Origin: Comamonas phosphati
GTDB taxonomy: Bacteria > Pseudomonadota > Gammaproteobacteria > Burkholderiales > Burkholderiaceae_C
Length of the DNA: 50,305 nucleotides
Assembly (NCBI RefSeq): GCF_014637085.1
Contig: NZ_BMEU01000026.1
Span: 1-50,305, forward strand
Direction: 5' to 3'
Numbering within the stretch: the first letter of the stretch is position 1; each line of letters opens with the position of its first letter. The notes below the pieces were generated by a model. The model was not told the DNA's origin, did not search any database, and saw only the letters and a program-made list of their open reading frames with translations. Below are positions 24,763-34,657 of the stretch, in pieces. A program made the position numbers and the translations under genes.

Positions 24763-26064
24763 TCAGTATGTCTCCAGGTGCAGCCGGCCTTCGCGCTTGA
24801 GCGTGCCGCCCAGCGATTCCCAGTCCATGCCCGATTGCTGCGCCACGTCGCGCAGGGCCAGCAGCACGCCTTCTTCCATGCTCTTGAGGCCGCAGACGTA
24901 GATGTGGGTGTTGTCGTCGCCCAGCAGCAGGGCCAGGTCCACGGCGCGTTCGCGGATGGCGTCCTGCACATAGCGGCGGGGCTGGCCCGCCACGCGCGAG
25001 AAGGCCAGGTTGTTGTCCATGAAGTCCTTGGGCAGGCTTTGCAGCGGGCCGAAGTAGGGCAGTTCCTGGGGCGTGCGCGCACCGAAGAACAGCATGAGCT
25101 TGCCGCCGTCGAACTTGCCGCTCTTGCGCAGGCGCCGGCGCCATTCGGTCATGGCGCGCATGGGCGCGCTGCCCGTTCCCGTGCAGATCATGACGATGTG
25201 CGAGCGCGGGTGGTTGGGCATGAGGAAGGAGTTGCCGAAGGGGCCTATGACCTGCACCTTGTCGCCGACCTGGGTGTCGCACAGGTAGTTGCTGGACACG
25301 CCGCGCACGGGCCGGCCCTCGTGGTCCTGGGTGACGCGCTTGACCGTCAGCGCCACGTTGTTGTAGCCGGGGCGCTCGCCGTTGCGCGCGCTGGCCACCG
25401 AGTACTGGCGCGCCACATGGGGCCTGCCGTTGGCGTCCACGCCCGGCGGAATCACGGCGATCGACTGGCCTTCGAGCACGGGGAAGGGCATGGCGCCGAA
25501 GTCCAGCACGATGTGATGGGTCTCGCTGTCGAAGCCCGCTTCCGTGCAGTTGAGATTGCCGGTCACGGTGGCCGTGACCGGGCTCTTGGGGCCGTAGAGA
25601 TTGGTATAGGCGTGCGCTGCGGACCAGGGCGGCACGGTGGACCCGTAGGCCGCGGGCCTGAAGGCCGGCTCGGTGGCCGCGCTGCTGGCGCTGGCGGCAC
25701 TTGCCATGGCGGCCGCGGCAATCACGGCCTGGGCCTGGGTCAGATCCGCGGGCTCCTGCTGCGCAGCCGCCAGGCGCTCGGCCGGCAGCTCCTCGGGCAG
25801 GCTTTCCCAGCCGTACTGCTGCTCCAGCGTATAGGCTTGCTGGGCCGGCACCTTGCGCCAGTTGTCGATGGCTCCCGTGGGGCAGGGGGAGATGCAGTCC
25901 ATGCAGCCCTGGCATTTGTCGGCCATGACCACGTAGTTGGTGTCGTCATGCGTGATGGCATCGACCGGGCAGGTGGCTTCGCAGGTATTGCAGCGAATGC
26001 AGATTTCCGGATCGATCAGATGCTGGTTGAGGATGCCGTTTTCAATCATGGTGACGGTGGTCAT
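24763..26064 (-). CDS. boxA: Benzoyl-CoA 2,3-epoxidase reductase component BoxA
   Basis: A 433-residue iron-sulfur flavoprotein that passes electrons from NADPH to BoxB. Two [4Fe-4S] motifs sit at the N-terminus: Cys22, 25, 28, 32 ([12 protein letters not shown]) and Cys51, 54, 57, 61 ([12 protein letters not shown]). An Ala-rich linker (about 105-135) leads to a ferredoxin-NADP+ reductase module with FAD site [14 protein letters not shown] site [16 protein letters not shown] and a C-terminal [19 protein letters not shown] precedes the ATG. It is the third gene of boxC-boxB-boxA. A family A repeat separates it from boxB. Confidence 0.95.
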   Translation of the reverse strand: MTTVTMIENGILNQHLIDPEICIRCNTCEATCPVDAITHDDTNYVVMADKCQGCMDCISPCPTGAIDNWRKVPAQQAYTLEQQYGWESLPEELPAERLAAAQQEPADLTQAQAVIAAAAMASAASASSAATEPAFRPAAYGSTVPPWSAAHAYTNLYGPKSPVTATVTGNLNCTEAGFDSETHHIVLDFGAMPFPVLEGQSIAVIPPGVDANGRPHVARQYSVASARNGERPGYNNVALTVKRVTQDHEGRPVRGVSSNYLCDTQVGDKVQVIGPFGNSFLMPNHPRSHIVMICTGTGSAPMRAMTEWRRRLRKSGKFDGGKLMLFFGARTPQELPYFGPLQSLPKDFMDNNLAFSRVAGQPRRYVQDAIRERAVDLALLLGDDNTHIYVCGLKSMEEGVLLALRDVAQQSGMDWESLGGTLKREGRLHLETY

Positions 26065-26122
26065 GGTGTTCTCCCGACAAATACCGCTATTTCTTCGCGC
26101 GAGACCTCCGCAGCCGGCGCGG

Positions 26123-26206
26123 CCCAAGCCAGAGACATCGGGCAAGGGCCGCCCGCAGCGAAGATGTCGTCCCCCTCAGGGGGAAGCCGCGTAGCGGCTC
26201 AGGGGG
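26123..26206 (-). repeat. Family A intergenic repeat, copy 7
   Basis: Minus-strand reading starts CCCCCTGAGCCGCTACGCGG immediately after the boxB TAA, then CCCCCTGAGGGGG, GACGACATCTTCGCTGCGGG and a TGTCTCTGG tail. It lies between boxB and boxA inside the operon. Confidence 0.87.
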
Positions 26207-27634
26207 TTAGTTAAACCGAACATATTCGAAATCGACCGGCTGGCGGTTGATGCCCATGACCGGCGGTGCGATCCAGCCTGCGAACTTGCCCGGCTCCAGG
26301 CACTGGCCCATGAGCGAGGCCACGAAGGCGCGATCCTCGTCAGTGGGCAGCCATTCCTTCTTGCGCAGCTCCCATTCCTGCTCGTTCACGGGGCGGCCGT
26401 CGGGGCTGATGCGCACGCCGGCCAGCGCGCCGATCTGGCGGTTGAAGGCCTTGTGCGGCACGGTGAGGCGGAAGTCTATGCCGGCCTTTTCCATGACCTT
26501 GTTCCAGCGCGTGACACCGGCGTTGCTGTCCTTGATGTAGTCGTCGCGCAGCACCTCGTTCAAGGCGTTGAGCATGGGTACGTCCTTTTCCTGCAGCTTG
26601 CCGTCCACCACTTCCAGCACCTTGTACTGCTGGTCGTGCAGGACGTGGTCGTCACTGCGCTTGCCTTCCTCGTAGCGGCCCTTGAGGCCCGAGCTGTAGA
26701 AGGTGGCGGCATTGCTGGACTGGTCGGCGCCGAACAGGTCGATGGTCACGCTGTAGTGGAAGTTCAGGTAGCGCTGGAGGGTGGGCAGATCGATCACGCC
26801 GGCCGCGCGCAGCCGTTTCACGTCGTCGGTCTTGAGCTCGTTCATGACCTGGCAGGTGCGGGCCAGCACGCGCGAGACGCCGGACTCGCCCACGAACATG
26901 TGGTGGGCTTCCTCGGTCAGCATGAACTTGGTGGTGCGCGCCAGCGGATCGAAGGCGCTTTCCGACAGCGCGGCCAGCTGGAACTTGCCGTCGCGGTCGG
27001 TGAAGTAGGTGAACATGAAGAACGCCAGCCAGTCGGGCGTCTTCTCGTTGAAGGCGCCCAGGATGCGCGGATTGTTCTCGTCGCCGGACTGGCGCTCGAG
27101 CAGGGCCTCGGCTTCCTCGCGGCCGTCGCGGCCGAAGTGCTTGTGCAGCAGGTAGACCATGGCCCACAGGTGGCGGCCTTCCTCCACATTCACCTGGAAC
27201 AGATTGCGCAGGTCGTACAGCGAAGGCGCGGTCAGGCCCAGGTGGCGCTGCTGCTCCACCGACGCGGGCTCGGTGTCGCCCTGGGTGACGATGATGCGGC
27301 GCAGATTGGCGCGGTGCTCGCCGGGCACGTCCTGCCAGGCCTTCTCGCCCTGGTGGTCGCCGAAGTGGATGGTGCGGTTTCCCTCCGCGGGGTTCAGAAA
27401 GATGCCCCAGCGGTAGTCGCGCATCTTGACGTGGCCGAACTGGGCCCAGCCCTGCGGGTCCACGCTCACGGCGGTGCGCAGATAGACGTCGTAGTTGGTC
27501 GAACCCTCGGGGCCCACGTCGTCCCACCACTTGATGAAGTTGGGCTGCCAGCTCTCCAGCGCGCGCTGCAGGGTGCGGTCGCCGCTGAGGTCCACGTTGT
27601 TGGGAATCTTCTGGCTGTAGTCGATGCTGCTCAT
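26207..27634 (-). CDS. boxB: Benzoyl-CoA 2,3-epoxidase oxygenase component BoxB
   Basis: A 475-residue class I di-iron monooxygenase that forms 2,3-epoxybenzoyl-CoA using O2 and electrons from BoxA. Probable iron ligands, by position and motif, are Glu122, Glu152 and His155 (in NVEEGRHLW), Asp213 (FTDRDG), Glu242 and His245 (in LTEEAHHMFVGE). The helical core and length match characterised BoxB proteins. AGGAGA precedes the ATG. It lies 26 bases after boxC on the same strand, and a repeat separates it from boxA. Confidence 0.97.
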   Translation of the reverse strand: MSSIDYSQKIPNNVDLSGDRTLQRALESWQPNFIKWWDDVGPEGSTNYDVYLRTAVSVDPQGWAQFGHVKMRDYRWGIFLNPAEGNRTIHFGDHQGEKAWQDVPGEHRANLRRIIVTQGDTEPASVEQQRHLGLTAPSLYDLRNLFQVNVEEGRHLWAMVYLLHKHFGRDGREEAEALLERQSGDENNPRILGAFNEKTPDWLAFFMFTYFTDRDGKFQLAALSESAFDPLARTTKFMLTEEAHHMFVGESGVSRVLARTCQVMNELKTDDVKRLRAAGVIDLPTLQRYLNFHYSVTIDLFGADQSSNAATFYSSGLKGRYEEGKRSDDHVLHDQQYKVLEVVDGKLQEKDVPMLNALNEVLRDDYIKDSNAGVTRWNKVMEKAGIDFRLTVPHKAFNRQIGALAGVRISPDGRPVNEQEWELRKKEWLPTDEDRAFVASLMGQCLEPGKFAGWIAPPVMGINRQPVDFEYVRFN

Positions 27635-27660
27635 GGAATATCTCCTGAATACGGGGGGTA

Positions 27661-29319
<1,659 letters not shown>

Positions 29320-29362
29320 GGATGACCTCTCGAAGATGAAAAATAGTGCAGTTGCTATTCGA

Positions 29363-29380
29363 TGCAGGCACAATTATGCA
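29363..29380. promoter_or_regulatory. Candidate BoxR operator in the boxC promoter, copy 1
   Basis: TGCAGGCACAATTATGCA shares the pattern TGCA-n-GCACAAT-ww-TGCA with the copy at 30774. On the minus strand it contains CATAAT, a plausible -10 box for boxC. TGCA repeats are known targets of the BoxR homologue BzdR in Azoarcus. Confidence 0.6.
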
Positions 29381-29408
29381 GAAGTCGCCAAAAAATGCAC
29401 GCAGGTTT

Positions 29409-29430
29409 ACGCACTATTTTGCATGTTTTG
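29409..29430. promoter_or_regulatory. Candidate BoxR operator in the boxC promoter, copy 2
   Basis: The 22 bases starting ACGCACTATTTTGCATG agree at 19 positions with those at 30777-30798 across the boxR/boxD gap. A further TGCA lies at 29396. It is upstream of the likely boxC promoter. Confidence 0.5.
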
Positions 29431-29570
29431 TCGATTTCAAGGGTAAGTGCCTATGCCTGAGCGGGCTGCCGGGCCGGCAGGAAGCAGCCCTGTGCGCTGA
29501 CGGAAAAGGAGGGGCGTGGCCTAGCCAGCGGGGCCAGGCCTGAATCTCTTCCGTCAACAGCCGCGCGTAT

Positions 29571-29762
29571 CTATGCGGCGCCTGCGGGGTGCCGTTCCAG
29601 CCATCGTGCCAGTTGTTCGCGGTATTGCCGCATCTCCTCGGCATGGCAGTCGTACACGCAGGGATCGCAGCCGCTCTCGCAGCATTCGTTGGGCTGCAGC
29701 GGCTCGGGCGGGATGGGCTGAGGGTCGTCGGCCGGGGAGGGCAGGGTTGGGGCCATCGTCAT
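29571..29762 (-). CDS. Small Cys-rich oxidoreductase-like domain protein
   Basis: A 63-residue protein. A Pro-rich stretch (PIPPEPLQP) is followed by NECCESGCDPCVYDCHAEEM and a C-terminal helix. The Pro-CC-x-SGC-x-x-CV pattern is that of the small oxidoreductase-like domain (Pfam PF09791 by recollection), which has no established function; the clustered cysteines suggest metal or redox chemistry. The ATG overlaps the boxR stop (ATGA), so it is coupled to boxR, though an in-frame ATG at 29756 is possible. The 251-base gap downstream to boxC holds no gene that I can support. Confidence 0.78.
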   Translation of the reverse strand: MTMAPTLPSPADDPQPIPPEPLQPNECCESGCDPCVYDCHAEEMRQYREQLARWLERHPAGAA

Positions 29763-30673
29763 GCTGCTGCGATCTGGCGCAGCTCGTCGAAGCTTTGTTC
29801 CAGTGTCTTGCCGCTGGTGTCAAGCCGGTGGTCGGCCTTGGAATAGAAGGCGGCGCGGCCATCGAGAATGCGGCGCAGGTCGTCCATGGCCTCGGGGTTG
29901 GCGGCCATGGGGCGTGTGTCGCCCTGGGCGATGACGCGCCCCATGTGCTCCTCGGGGTCGGCCTTCAGCCAGACCGTGGTGCAGTGCGACAGCAGCTCGT
30001 TGAAGGTGGCCGGGTCGGAGACGATGCCGCCCGGCGTGGCGATCACCACGTCGCTGTAGATCTGCACGGCTTCCTCGAGCGCGCGGCGCTCGTAGCGGCG
30101 ATAGGCGCCGGCGCCGTAGAGGTCGTAGATCTCGCGCACGCTGCAGCCGGCCATGCGTTCGATCTCCTGGTTGAGCTCCAGAAACGGTACTTCCAGCTGG
30201 TCGGCCAGCATGCGGCCCAGCGTGGACTTGCCAGCGCCGCGCAGGCCGATCAGCGCAATGCGCGAATGGCGGTGGGCGTCGCCGCTGGGCGCCGTGCCCA
30301 GGATTTCCCCGGCGGCCACGCGCACGCGCTGGAGGTCTTCCTCGCTGCGGTTCTCCAGCAGCTCGCGCAACAGCAGCCATTCGGCGCTGGAGGTGGTCAC
30401 GTCGCCCAGCAGCTCCGCCGTGGTGCACTGCAAGGCCTGCGCGATCTGGTGCAGCACGAGGATGGAGACATTGCCCGTGCCGTATTCCAGGTTGGCCAGG
30501 TGGCGCTCGGACACCTGGGCCGTGGCGGCCAGGTTGCGGCGGGTCAGCCCCCGGCGTGCGCGCAGCTCGCGCACGCGTTCCCCCAGTGCCTGCAGCACCA
30601 GGCTCCTGCCGGTTTCGGCCGGGGCGGCCGGCGCCTCGGTATAGGTCTCTGACGCAATCTCAAACTGATCCAT
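29759..30673 (-). CDS. boxR: BoxR-type benzoyl-CoA-responsive regulator (HTH plus shikimate-kinase-like domain)
   Basis: A 304-residue fusion typical of BoxR/BzdR. The N-terminal XRE-type HTH (about 28-90) includes LTRRNLAATAQVSERHLANL and EYGTGNVSILVLHQIAQ. A linker leads to a shikimate-kinase-like effector domain (about 137-300) with P-loop LIGLRGAGKST and VVIATPGGIVSDP. In Azoarcus these proteins repress benzoate genes and release DNA on binding benzoyl-CoA. GGGAAG lies four bases before the ATG. The gene is divergent from the DUF4863-boxD run, and a perfect GCAATATATTGC palindrome lies between them, consistent with autoregulation. Confidence 0.94.
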   Translation of the reverse strand: MDQFEIASETYTEAPAAPAETGRSLVLQALGERVRELRARRGLTRRNLAATAQVSERHLANLEYGTGNVSILVLHQIAQALQCTTAELLGDVTTSSAEWLLLRELLENRSEEDLQRVRVAAGEILGTAPSGDAHRHSRIALIGLRGAGKSTLGRMLADQLEVPFLELNQEIERMAGCSVREIYDLYGAGAYRRYERRALEEAVQIYSDVVIATPGGIVSDPATFNELLSHCTTVWLKADPEEHMGRVIAQGDTRPMAANPEAMDDLRRILDGRAAFYSKADHRLDTSGKTLEQSFDELRQIAAA

Positions 30674-30727
30674 ATAGCTTCCCACAGACGGCGTGAATCA
30701 TAAACAGTCGGGGTTAATACCAGTTAT

Positions 30728-30739
30728 GCAATATATTGC
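30728..30739. promoter_or_regulatory. Perfect palindrome GCAATATATTGC in the boxR/boxD gap
   Basis: This 12-base palindrome, preceded by T to give TGCA, lies just upstream of the plus-strand -35 box and in the boxR leader. It is a candidate BoxR half-site or autoregulatory operator. Confidence 0.5.
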
Positions 30740-30768
30740 TTGACACTGAATTGTGACCTATCTATCTT
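30740..30768 (+). promoter_or_regulatory. Predicted sigma-70 promoter of the boxD/benzoate-CoA ligase run
   Basis: TTGACA (30740-30745), a 17-base spacer and TATCTT (30763-30768) give a good -35 and fair -10 box. The expected start, near 30775, falls on the TGCA motif at 30774, as expected for a repressor-controlled promoter. Confidence 0.62.
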
Positions 30769-30773
30769 TCGTT

Positions 30774-30791
30774 TGCACGCACAATATTGCA
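30774..30791. promoter_or_regulatory. Candidate BoxR operator at the boxD-side promoter
   Basis: TGCACGCACAATATTGCA covers the predicted transcription start. It differs from the motif at 29363-29380 at only three of 18 positions. Binding by BoxR is inferred from position and from TGCA-type sites of homologues. Confidence 0.62.
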
Positions 30792-30849
30792 TGTTGTGCG
30801 CTAAATATCAATCGGTGCAGGCTATCGCCCTGTGCCGCAGGAGACTGAA

Positions 30850-31344
30850 ATGGAAGCGCGTGCATCCGATATTTCCCCCAGGGATTTCCACGACCTGGTG
30901 GCCGAAGTGGCCCGCAGCATTGCGGGCCGTCCGCTCGATGCGGACCTGCAGGACTGGCTGAACACGCACTATGGTGCACAGAGTCCGTATTACGCTGCAT
31001 TGCGCCAGGCCTGCGCCACGGGGGTAGATCAAGGTTGGCTGTGTTCGCGTGAAAACGGCGGCATCCGCTGGGGGCGCGTGCACGAGGCCAGCGAGGCGCT
31101 GGGCGGCTTCTCGGTGGATGTCGTGGAAATGGACAGGGTCGCCGGCCCCCACCACACCCATCCGCTGGGCGAAGTGGACCTGGTCCTGCCGCTGGACGAA
31201 GGCGCGCTGTTCGACGGCCACGGCGCGGGCTGGTGCGTCTACGGCCCCGGCAGCGCCCACAGCCCCACGGTGACCGAAGGCGCGGCCCGCGTGCTGTACC
31301 TGTTGCCCCAGGGGCAGATTCAGTTCACACGCCGAGCGGCCTGA
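30850..31344 (+). CDS. DUF4863 (cupin-like, hydroxylaminobenzoate-lyase-type) protein
   Basis: A 164-residue protein. An N-terminal helical part (to about 70) precedes a small beta-barrel with GPHHTHPLGEVDLVLPLDEG and GPGSAHSPTV, whose His and Glu residues could bind a metal. It matches DUF4863, related to 4-hydroxylaminobenzoate lyase (PnbB) by recollection. It is the first gene after the boxR-controlled promoter and stands 39 bases before boxD, so a step or protective role in benzoate metabolism is likely but unknown. The ATG at 30850 has CAGGAG upstream and is preferred over GTG 30832. Confidence 0.78.
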   Translation: MEARASDISPRDFHDLVAEVARSIAGRPLDADLQDWLNTHYGAQSPYYAALRQACATGVDQGWLCSRENGGIRWGRVHEASEALGGFSVDVVEMDRVAGPHHTHPLGEVDLVLPLDEGALFDGHGAGWCVYGPGSAHSPTVTEGAARVLYLLPQGQIQFTRRAA

Positions 31345-31383
31345 GCCGCCGCTTCCCGATTTCTTCCCTCTCCACGGATTGTC

Positions 31384-32943
31384 ATGACTGAATTACTTGC
31401 CAACCACATCTGCGGCCGCTGGCAGGCCGGCAGCGGCCCAGGCAGCCTGCTGCGCGACCCCGTCCTGGGCAGCGCGCTGGTGCGCGTGGATGCCGCCGGG
31501 CTGGACCTGCAGGCCGCCTTCGCCTATGCCCGCGAGACCGGCGGCGCGGCGCTGCGCGCGCTGAGCTATGCGCAGCGCGCCAAGCTGCTGGCCGATGCGG
31601 CCGGCGTGCTGCAAGCGGGCCGCGATGCCTATTACGAGATTTCCACGGCCAACTCGGGCACCGTGAAGAACGACACGGCGGTCGACGTGGACGGCGGCAT
31701 CTACACGCTGTCCCAGTACGCCAAATGGGGCGCCGCGCTGGGCGATGCCCGTCACCTGGCCGACGGCGAGGCCGTGGCGCTGGCCCGGGACGGCGTGTTC
31801 CAGGCGCAGCACATCCAGGTGCCGGCGCGCGGCGTGGCGCTGTTCATCAACGCTTTCAACTTTCCCGCCTGGGGACTGTGGGAGAAGGCCGCGCCCGCGC
31901 TGCTGTCGGGCGTGCCGGTCATCGTCAAGCCCGCCACGGCCACGGCCTGGCTGACGCAGCGCATGGTCCGGGACGTGGTCGAGGCCGGTATTCTGCCGCC
32001 CGGCGCGCTGTCGGTGATCTGCGGCAGCGCGGCCGGGCTCATGGACCAGCTGCAGCCCGCGGACATGGTCTCGTTCACGGGCTCGGCCGAGACGGCCGCG
32101 GTGATTCGTGGGCATGCGGCCGTGGCGCGCCACTCGGTGCGCAGCAACATCGAGGCCGACAGCATCAACAGCGCGCTGCTGCTGCCCGGCCACGGACCCG
32201 ACAGCGAGGCCGTGCGCTTGCTGGTGCGCGAAGTGGTGCGCGAAATGACGGTCAAGTCCGGACAGAAGTGCACGGCCATCCGCCGCGTCTTCGTTCCCGA
32301 GGCGCTGTATGACGCCGTGGCCCAGGCCGTTGCCGCACAGCTGGCCGAAGTCTCGGTGGGCAATCCGCGCAGCGAGGGCGTGCGCATGGGCGCACTGGTC
32401 AGCCGCGAGCAGTACGACGGCGTGCAGCAGGGCCTGGCCCGCTTGATGGAGCACACGGACGTGCTGCACGACGGCCGCAGCAAGACCCTGGTGGATGCCG
32501 ATCCGGCCGTGGCCGCCTGCGCCCAACCCGTGCTGCTGGGCACGCGCAGCCCCGATACGGCGGCCCTGGTGCACGACATGGAAGTCTTCGGGCCGGTGGC
32601 CACGCTCATGCCCTACCGCGACCTCGCGCACGGGCTGGCGCTGGCACGCCGCGGCCTGGGTTCGCTGGTGGCCTCGCTGTATGGCGAAGACCCTGCCGCG
32701 CTGGCCGCAGCGGCCGCCGATCTGGCCGCCAGCCACGGCCGTGTGCATGTGGTCACGCCCGAAGTGGCCAAGACCCATACGGGCCACGGCAATGTCATGC
32801 CGCAATCCCAGCACGGCGGGCCCGGGCGCGCCGGCGGCGGTGCCGAACTGGGCGGCTTGCGGGCGCTGGATTTCTATCACCGCAAGGCGGCCGTGCAGGC
32901 CAGCCCTGCCGTGTTGCAGGCCCTGGGTGGCCGCGCGGCCTGA
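31384..32943 (+). CDS. boxD: 3,4-dehydroadipyl-CoA semialdehyde dehydrogenase BoxD
   Basis: A 519-residue aldehyde dehydrogenase that oxidises the BoxC product to 3,4-dehydroadipyl-CoA with NADP+. The cofactor domain has ALFINAFNFPAWGLWEKAAP (the FN-P-W segment) and the SFTGSAETAAVIRG loop. The catalytic Cys is in VKSGQKCTAIRR, and EVFGPVATLMPY follows. The N-terminus (MTELLANHICGRWQ) and length fit BoxD and the related PaaN/PaaZ dehydrogenase domain. It sits between the DUF4863 and benzoate-CoA ligase genes on one strand. Confidence 0.95.
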   Translation: MTELLANHICGRWQAGSGPGSLLRDPVLGSALVRVDAAGLDLQAAFAYARETGGAALRALSYAQRAKLLADAAGVLQAGRDAYYEISTANSGTVKNDTAVDVDGGIYTLSQYAKWGAALGDARHLADGEAVALARDGVFQAQHIQVPARGVALFINAFNFPAWGLWEKAAPALLSGVPVIVKPATATAWLTQRMVRDVVEAGILPPGALSVICGSAAGLMDQLQPADMVSFTGSAETAAVIRGHAAVARHSVRSNIEADSINSALLLPGHGPDSEAVRLLVREVVREMTVKSGQKCTAIRRVFVPEALYDAVAQAVAAQLAEVSVGNPRSEGVRMGALVSREQYDGVQQGLARLMEHTDVLHDGRSKTLVDADPAVAACAQPVLLGTRSPDTAALVHDMEVFGPVATLMPYRDLAHGLALARRGLGSLVASLYGEDPAALAAAAADLAASHGRVHVVTPEVAKTHTGHGNVMPQSQHGGPGRAGGGAELGGLRALDFYHRKAAVQASPAVLQALGGRAA

Positions 32944-33023
32944 ACAACTAGGCGTTGACCCGGGCGCAGAGCCGGGCCGGAACAACAGATGCGCGGCAGC
33001 GGTGCGGCGCAAGGAGACACACG

Positions 33024-34598
33024 ATGATCGACATGGAACAGTCCTTCAACTTTGCCCAGCATTTGTTCAAGGCCAACCGCGAGCGTGCCGGCAAGCTGGC
33101 CTATACCGACGACCACGGCACGCTCAGCTACGGCGAGCTGGAGGACCAGGCGCGACGCTTGGCTCAGGGGCTGCTGGCGGCTGGCATCCGCCGCGAGGAG
33201 CGCGTGCTGCTCGTCATGCACGACATGCGCGAGTGGGCCGTGTGCTTTCTGGGCGCCATGTATGCGGGCGTGGTGCCGGTGGCGGTCAACACGCTGCTGA
33301 CGGCCGATGACTATGCCTACATGCTCGAACACAGCCGCGCCCAGGCCGTGCTGACCAATGGCGCCTTGCTGCCCGTGCTGCGGCAGGCGCTGGACGGTGC
33401 CAGGCATGAAGTGGGCCGCATCTGGGTCGCCCACCCCGAGGAAGCGGGGGCGCAGCTGCCCGCGGGCCGAGAGCCCCTGCAGCCCTGGCTGGACAGCCAG
33501 CAGCCGCTGGCGCAGCCTGCCGCCACGCGCGGCGACGACCCGGGTTTCTGGCTGTATTCCTCGGGCTCCACGGGCAAGCCCAAGGGGGCGGTGCATACCC
33601 ATGCCAATCCCTACTGGACGGCCGAGCTGTACGGCAAGCCGGTGCTGGGCCTGACGCAGGACGACGTGTGTTTCTCGGCCGCCAAGCTCTACTTTGCCTA
33701 CGGCCTGGGCAATGCCCTGACCTTTCCGCTCAGCGTGGGCGCCAGCGTGGTGCTGATGGCCGAGCGGCCCACGCCCGATGCCACCTTCGAGCGCTGGACC
33801 CGGCACCAGCCCACGGTGTTCTTCGGCGCGCCCACGGGGTTTGCGGGCATGCTGGCCTCGCCCCGCCTGCCGGCGCGCGAGCAGGTCAGCCTGCGCATGT
33901 GCTCTTCGGCGGGCGAGGCGCTGCCGGCCGACATCGCCAGGCGTTTCAAGGAGCACTTCGGCGCCGATATCGTGGATGGCATAGGCTCCACCGAGATGCT
34001 GCACATCTTCCTGTCCAACCGGCCCGGCGACATCCGCTACGGCACCACGGGCCGGCCCGTGCCCGGCTACGAGGTGCAGCTGCGCGACGAGGACGGCGGC
34101 CTGGTGGCCGATGGCGAGATCGGCGACCTCTACATCAAGGGGCCGAGCACGGCGCTGATGTATTGGCGCAACCGCGAGAAGTCGCGTGACACCTTCCTGG
34201 GCAGCTGGCTCAAGAGCGGCGACAAATACGTGCGCGACGCCGATGGCTACTACACCTATGCGGGCCGCAGCGACGACATGCTCAAGGTCAGCGGCATCTA
34301 TGTCTCCCCGTTTGAGGTGGAGGCCACGCTGCTGCAGCATCCGGCCGTGCTCGAGGCCGCGGTCATCGGCAAGACCGATGCCGACGGCCTGATCAAGACC
34401 AAGTCCTTTGTGGTGCTCAAGAGCGGCTGCAGCGCGACCGAGCAGGAACTCAAGGCCTTCGTCAAGGAGCGTCTCGCACCCTACAAATACCCGCGCTTCA
34501 TCGAATTCGTGGAGGAGCTGCCCAAGACGGCCACGGGCAAGATCCAGCGCTTTCGCCTGCGCGAGCAGGACGCAGGCAGCGAGACAAAAGCGGGCTGA
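33024..34598 (+). CDS. bclA: Benzoate-CoA ligase
   Basis: A 524-residue ANL-superfamily adenylate-forming enzyme that activates benzoate with ATP and CoA. Core motifs are the P-loop-like YSSGSTGKPKGAVHTH, CSSAGEALPADIARRFKEHF, IGSTEMLHIFLSN, YYTYAGRSDDMLKVSGIYVS and the catalytic Lys in LPKTATGKIQRFRLR. The N-terminus FNFAQHLFKANRERAGKLAY is characteristic of benzoate-CoA ligases (BclA/BadA). AAGGAGA precedes the ATG, and an upstream in-frame TTG is not needed. It produces the benzoyl-CoA used by BoxAB and sensed by BoxR. Confidence 0.95.
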   Translation: MIDMEQSFNFAQHLFKANRERAGKLAYTDDHGTLSYGELEDQARRLAQGLLAAGIRREERVLLVMHDMREWAVCFLGAMYAGVVPVAVNTLLTADDYAYMLEHSRAQAVLTNGALLPVLRQALDGARHEVGRIWVAHPEEAGAQLPAGREPLQPWLDSQQPLAQPAATRGDDPGFWLYSSGSTGKPKGAVHTHANPYWTAELYGKPVLGLTQDDVCFSAAKLYFAYGLGNALTFPLSVGASVVLMAERPTPDATFERWTRHQPTVFFGAPTGFAGMLASPRLPAREQVSLRMCSSAGEALPADIARRFKEHFGADIVDGIGSTEMLHIFLSNRPGDIRYGTTGRPVPGYEVQLRDEDGGLVADGEIGDLYIKGPSTALMYWRNREKSRDTFLGSWLKSGDKYVRDADGYYTYAGRSDDMLKVSGIYVSPFEVEATLLQHPAVLEAAVIGKTDADGLIKTKSFVVLKSGCSATEQELKAFVKERLAPYKYPRFIEFVEELPKTATGKIQRFRLREQDAGSETKAG

Positions 34599-34657
34599 AC
34601 CCAGGATTGACGCGCACTGACCGCTATGGATTTCAAACCACGCCACCGGGAGTTGCG

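Noticed and set aside
29346-29543. Plus-strand frame of 65 codons in the boxC upstream gap
   Set aside because: It has no ribosome site, no recognisable homology, and overlaps the probable boxC promoter and operators.
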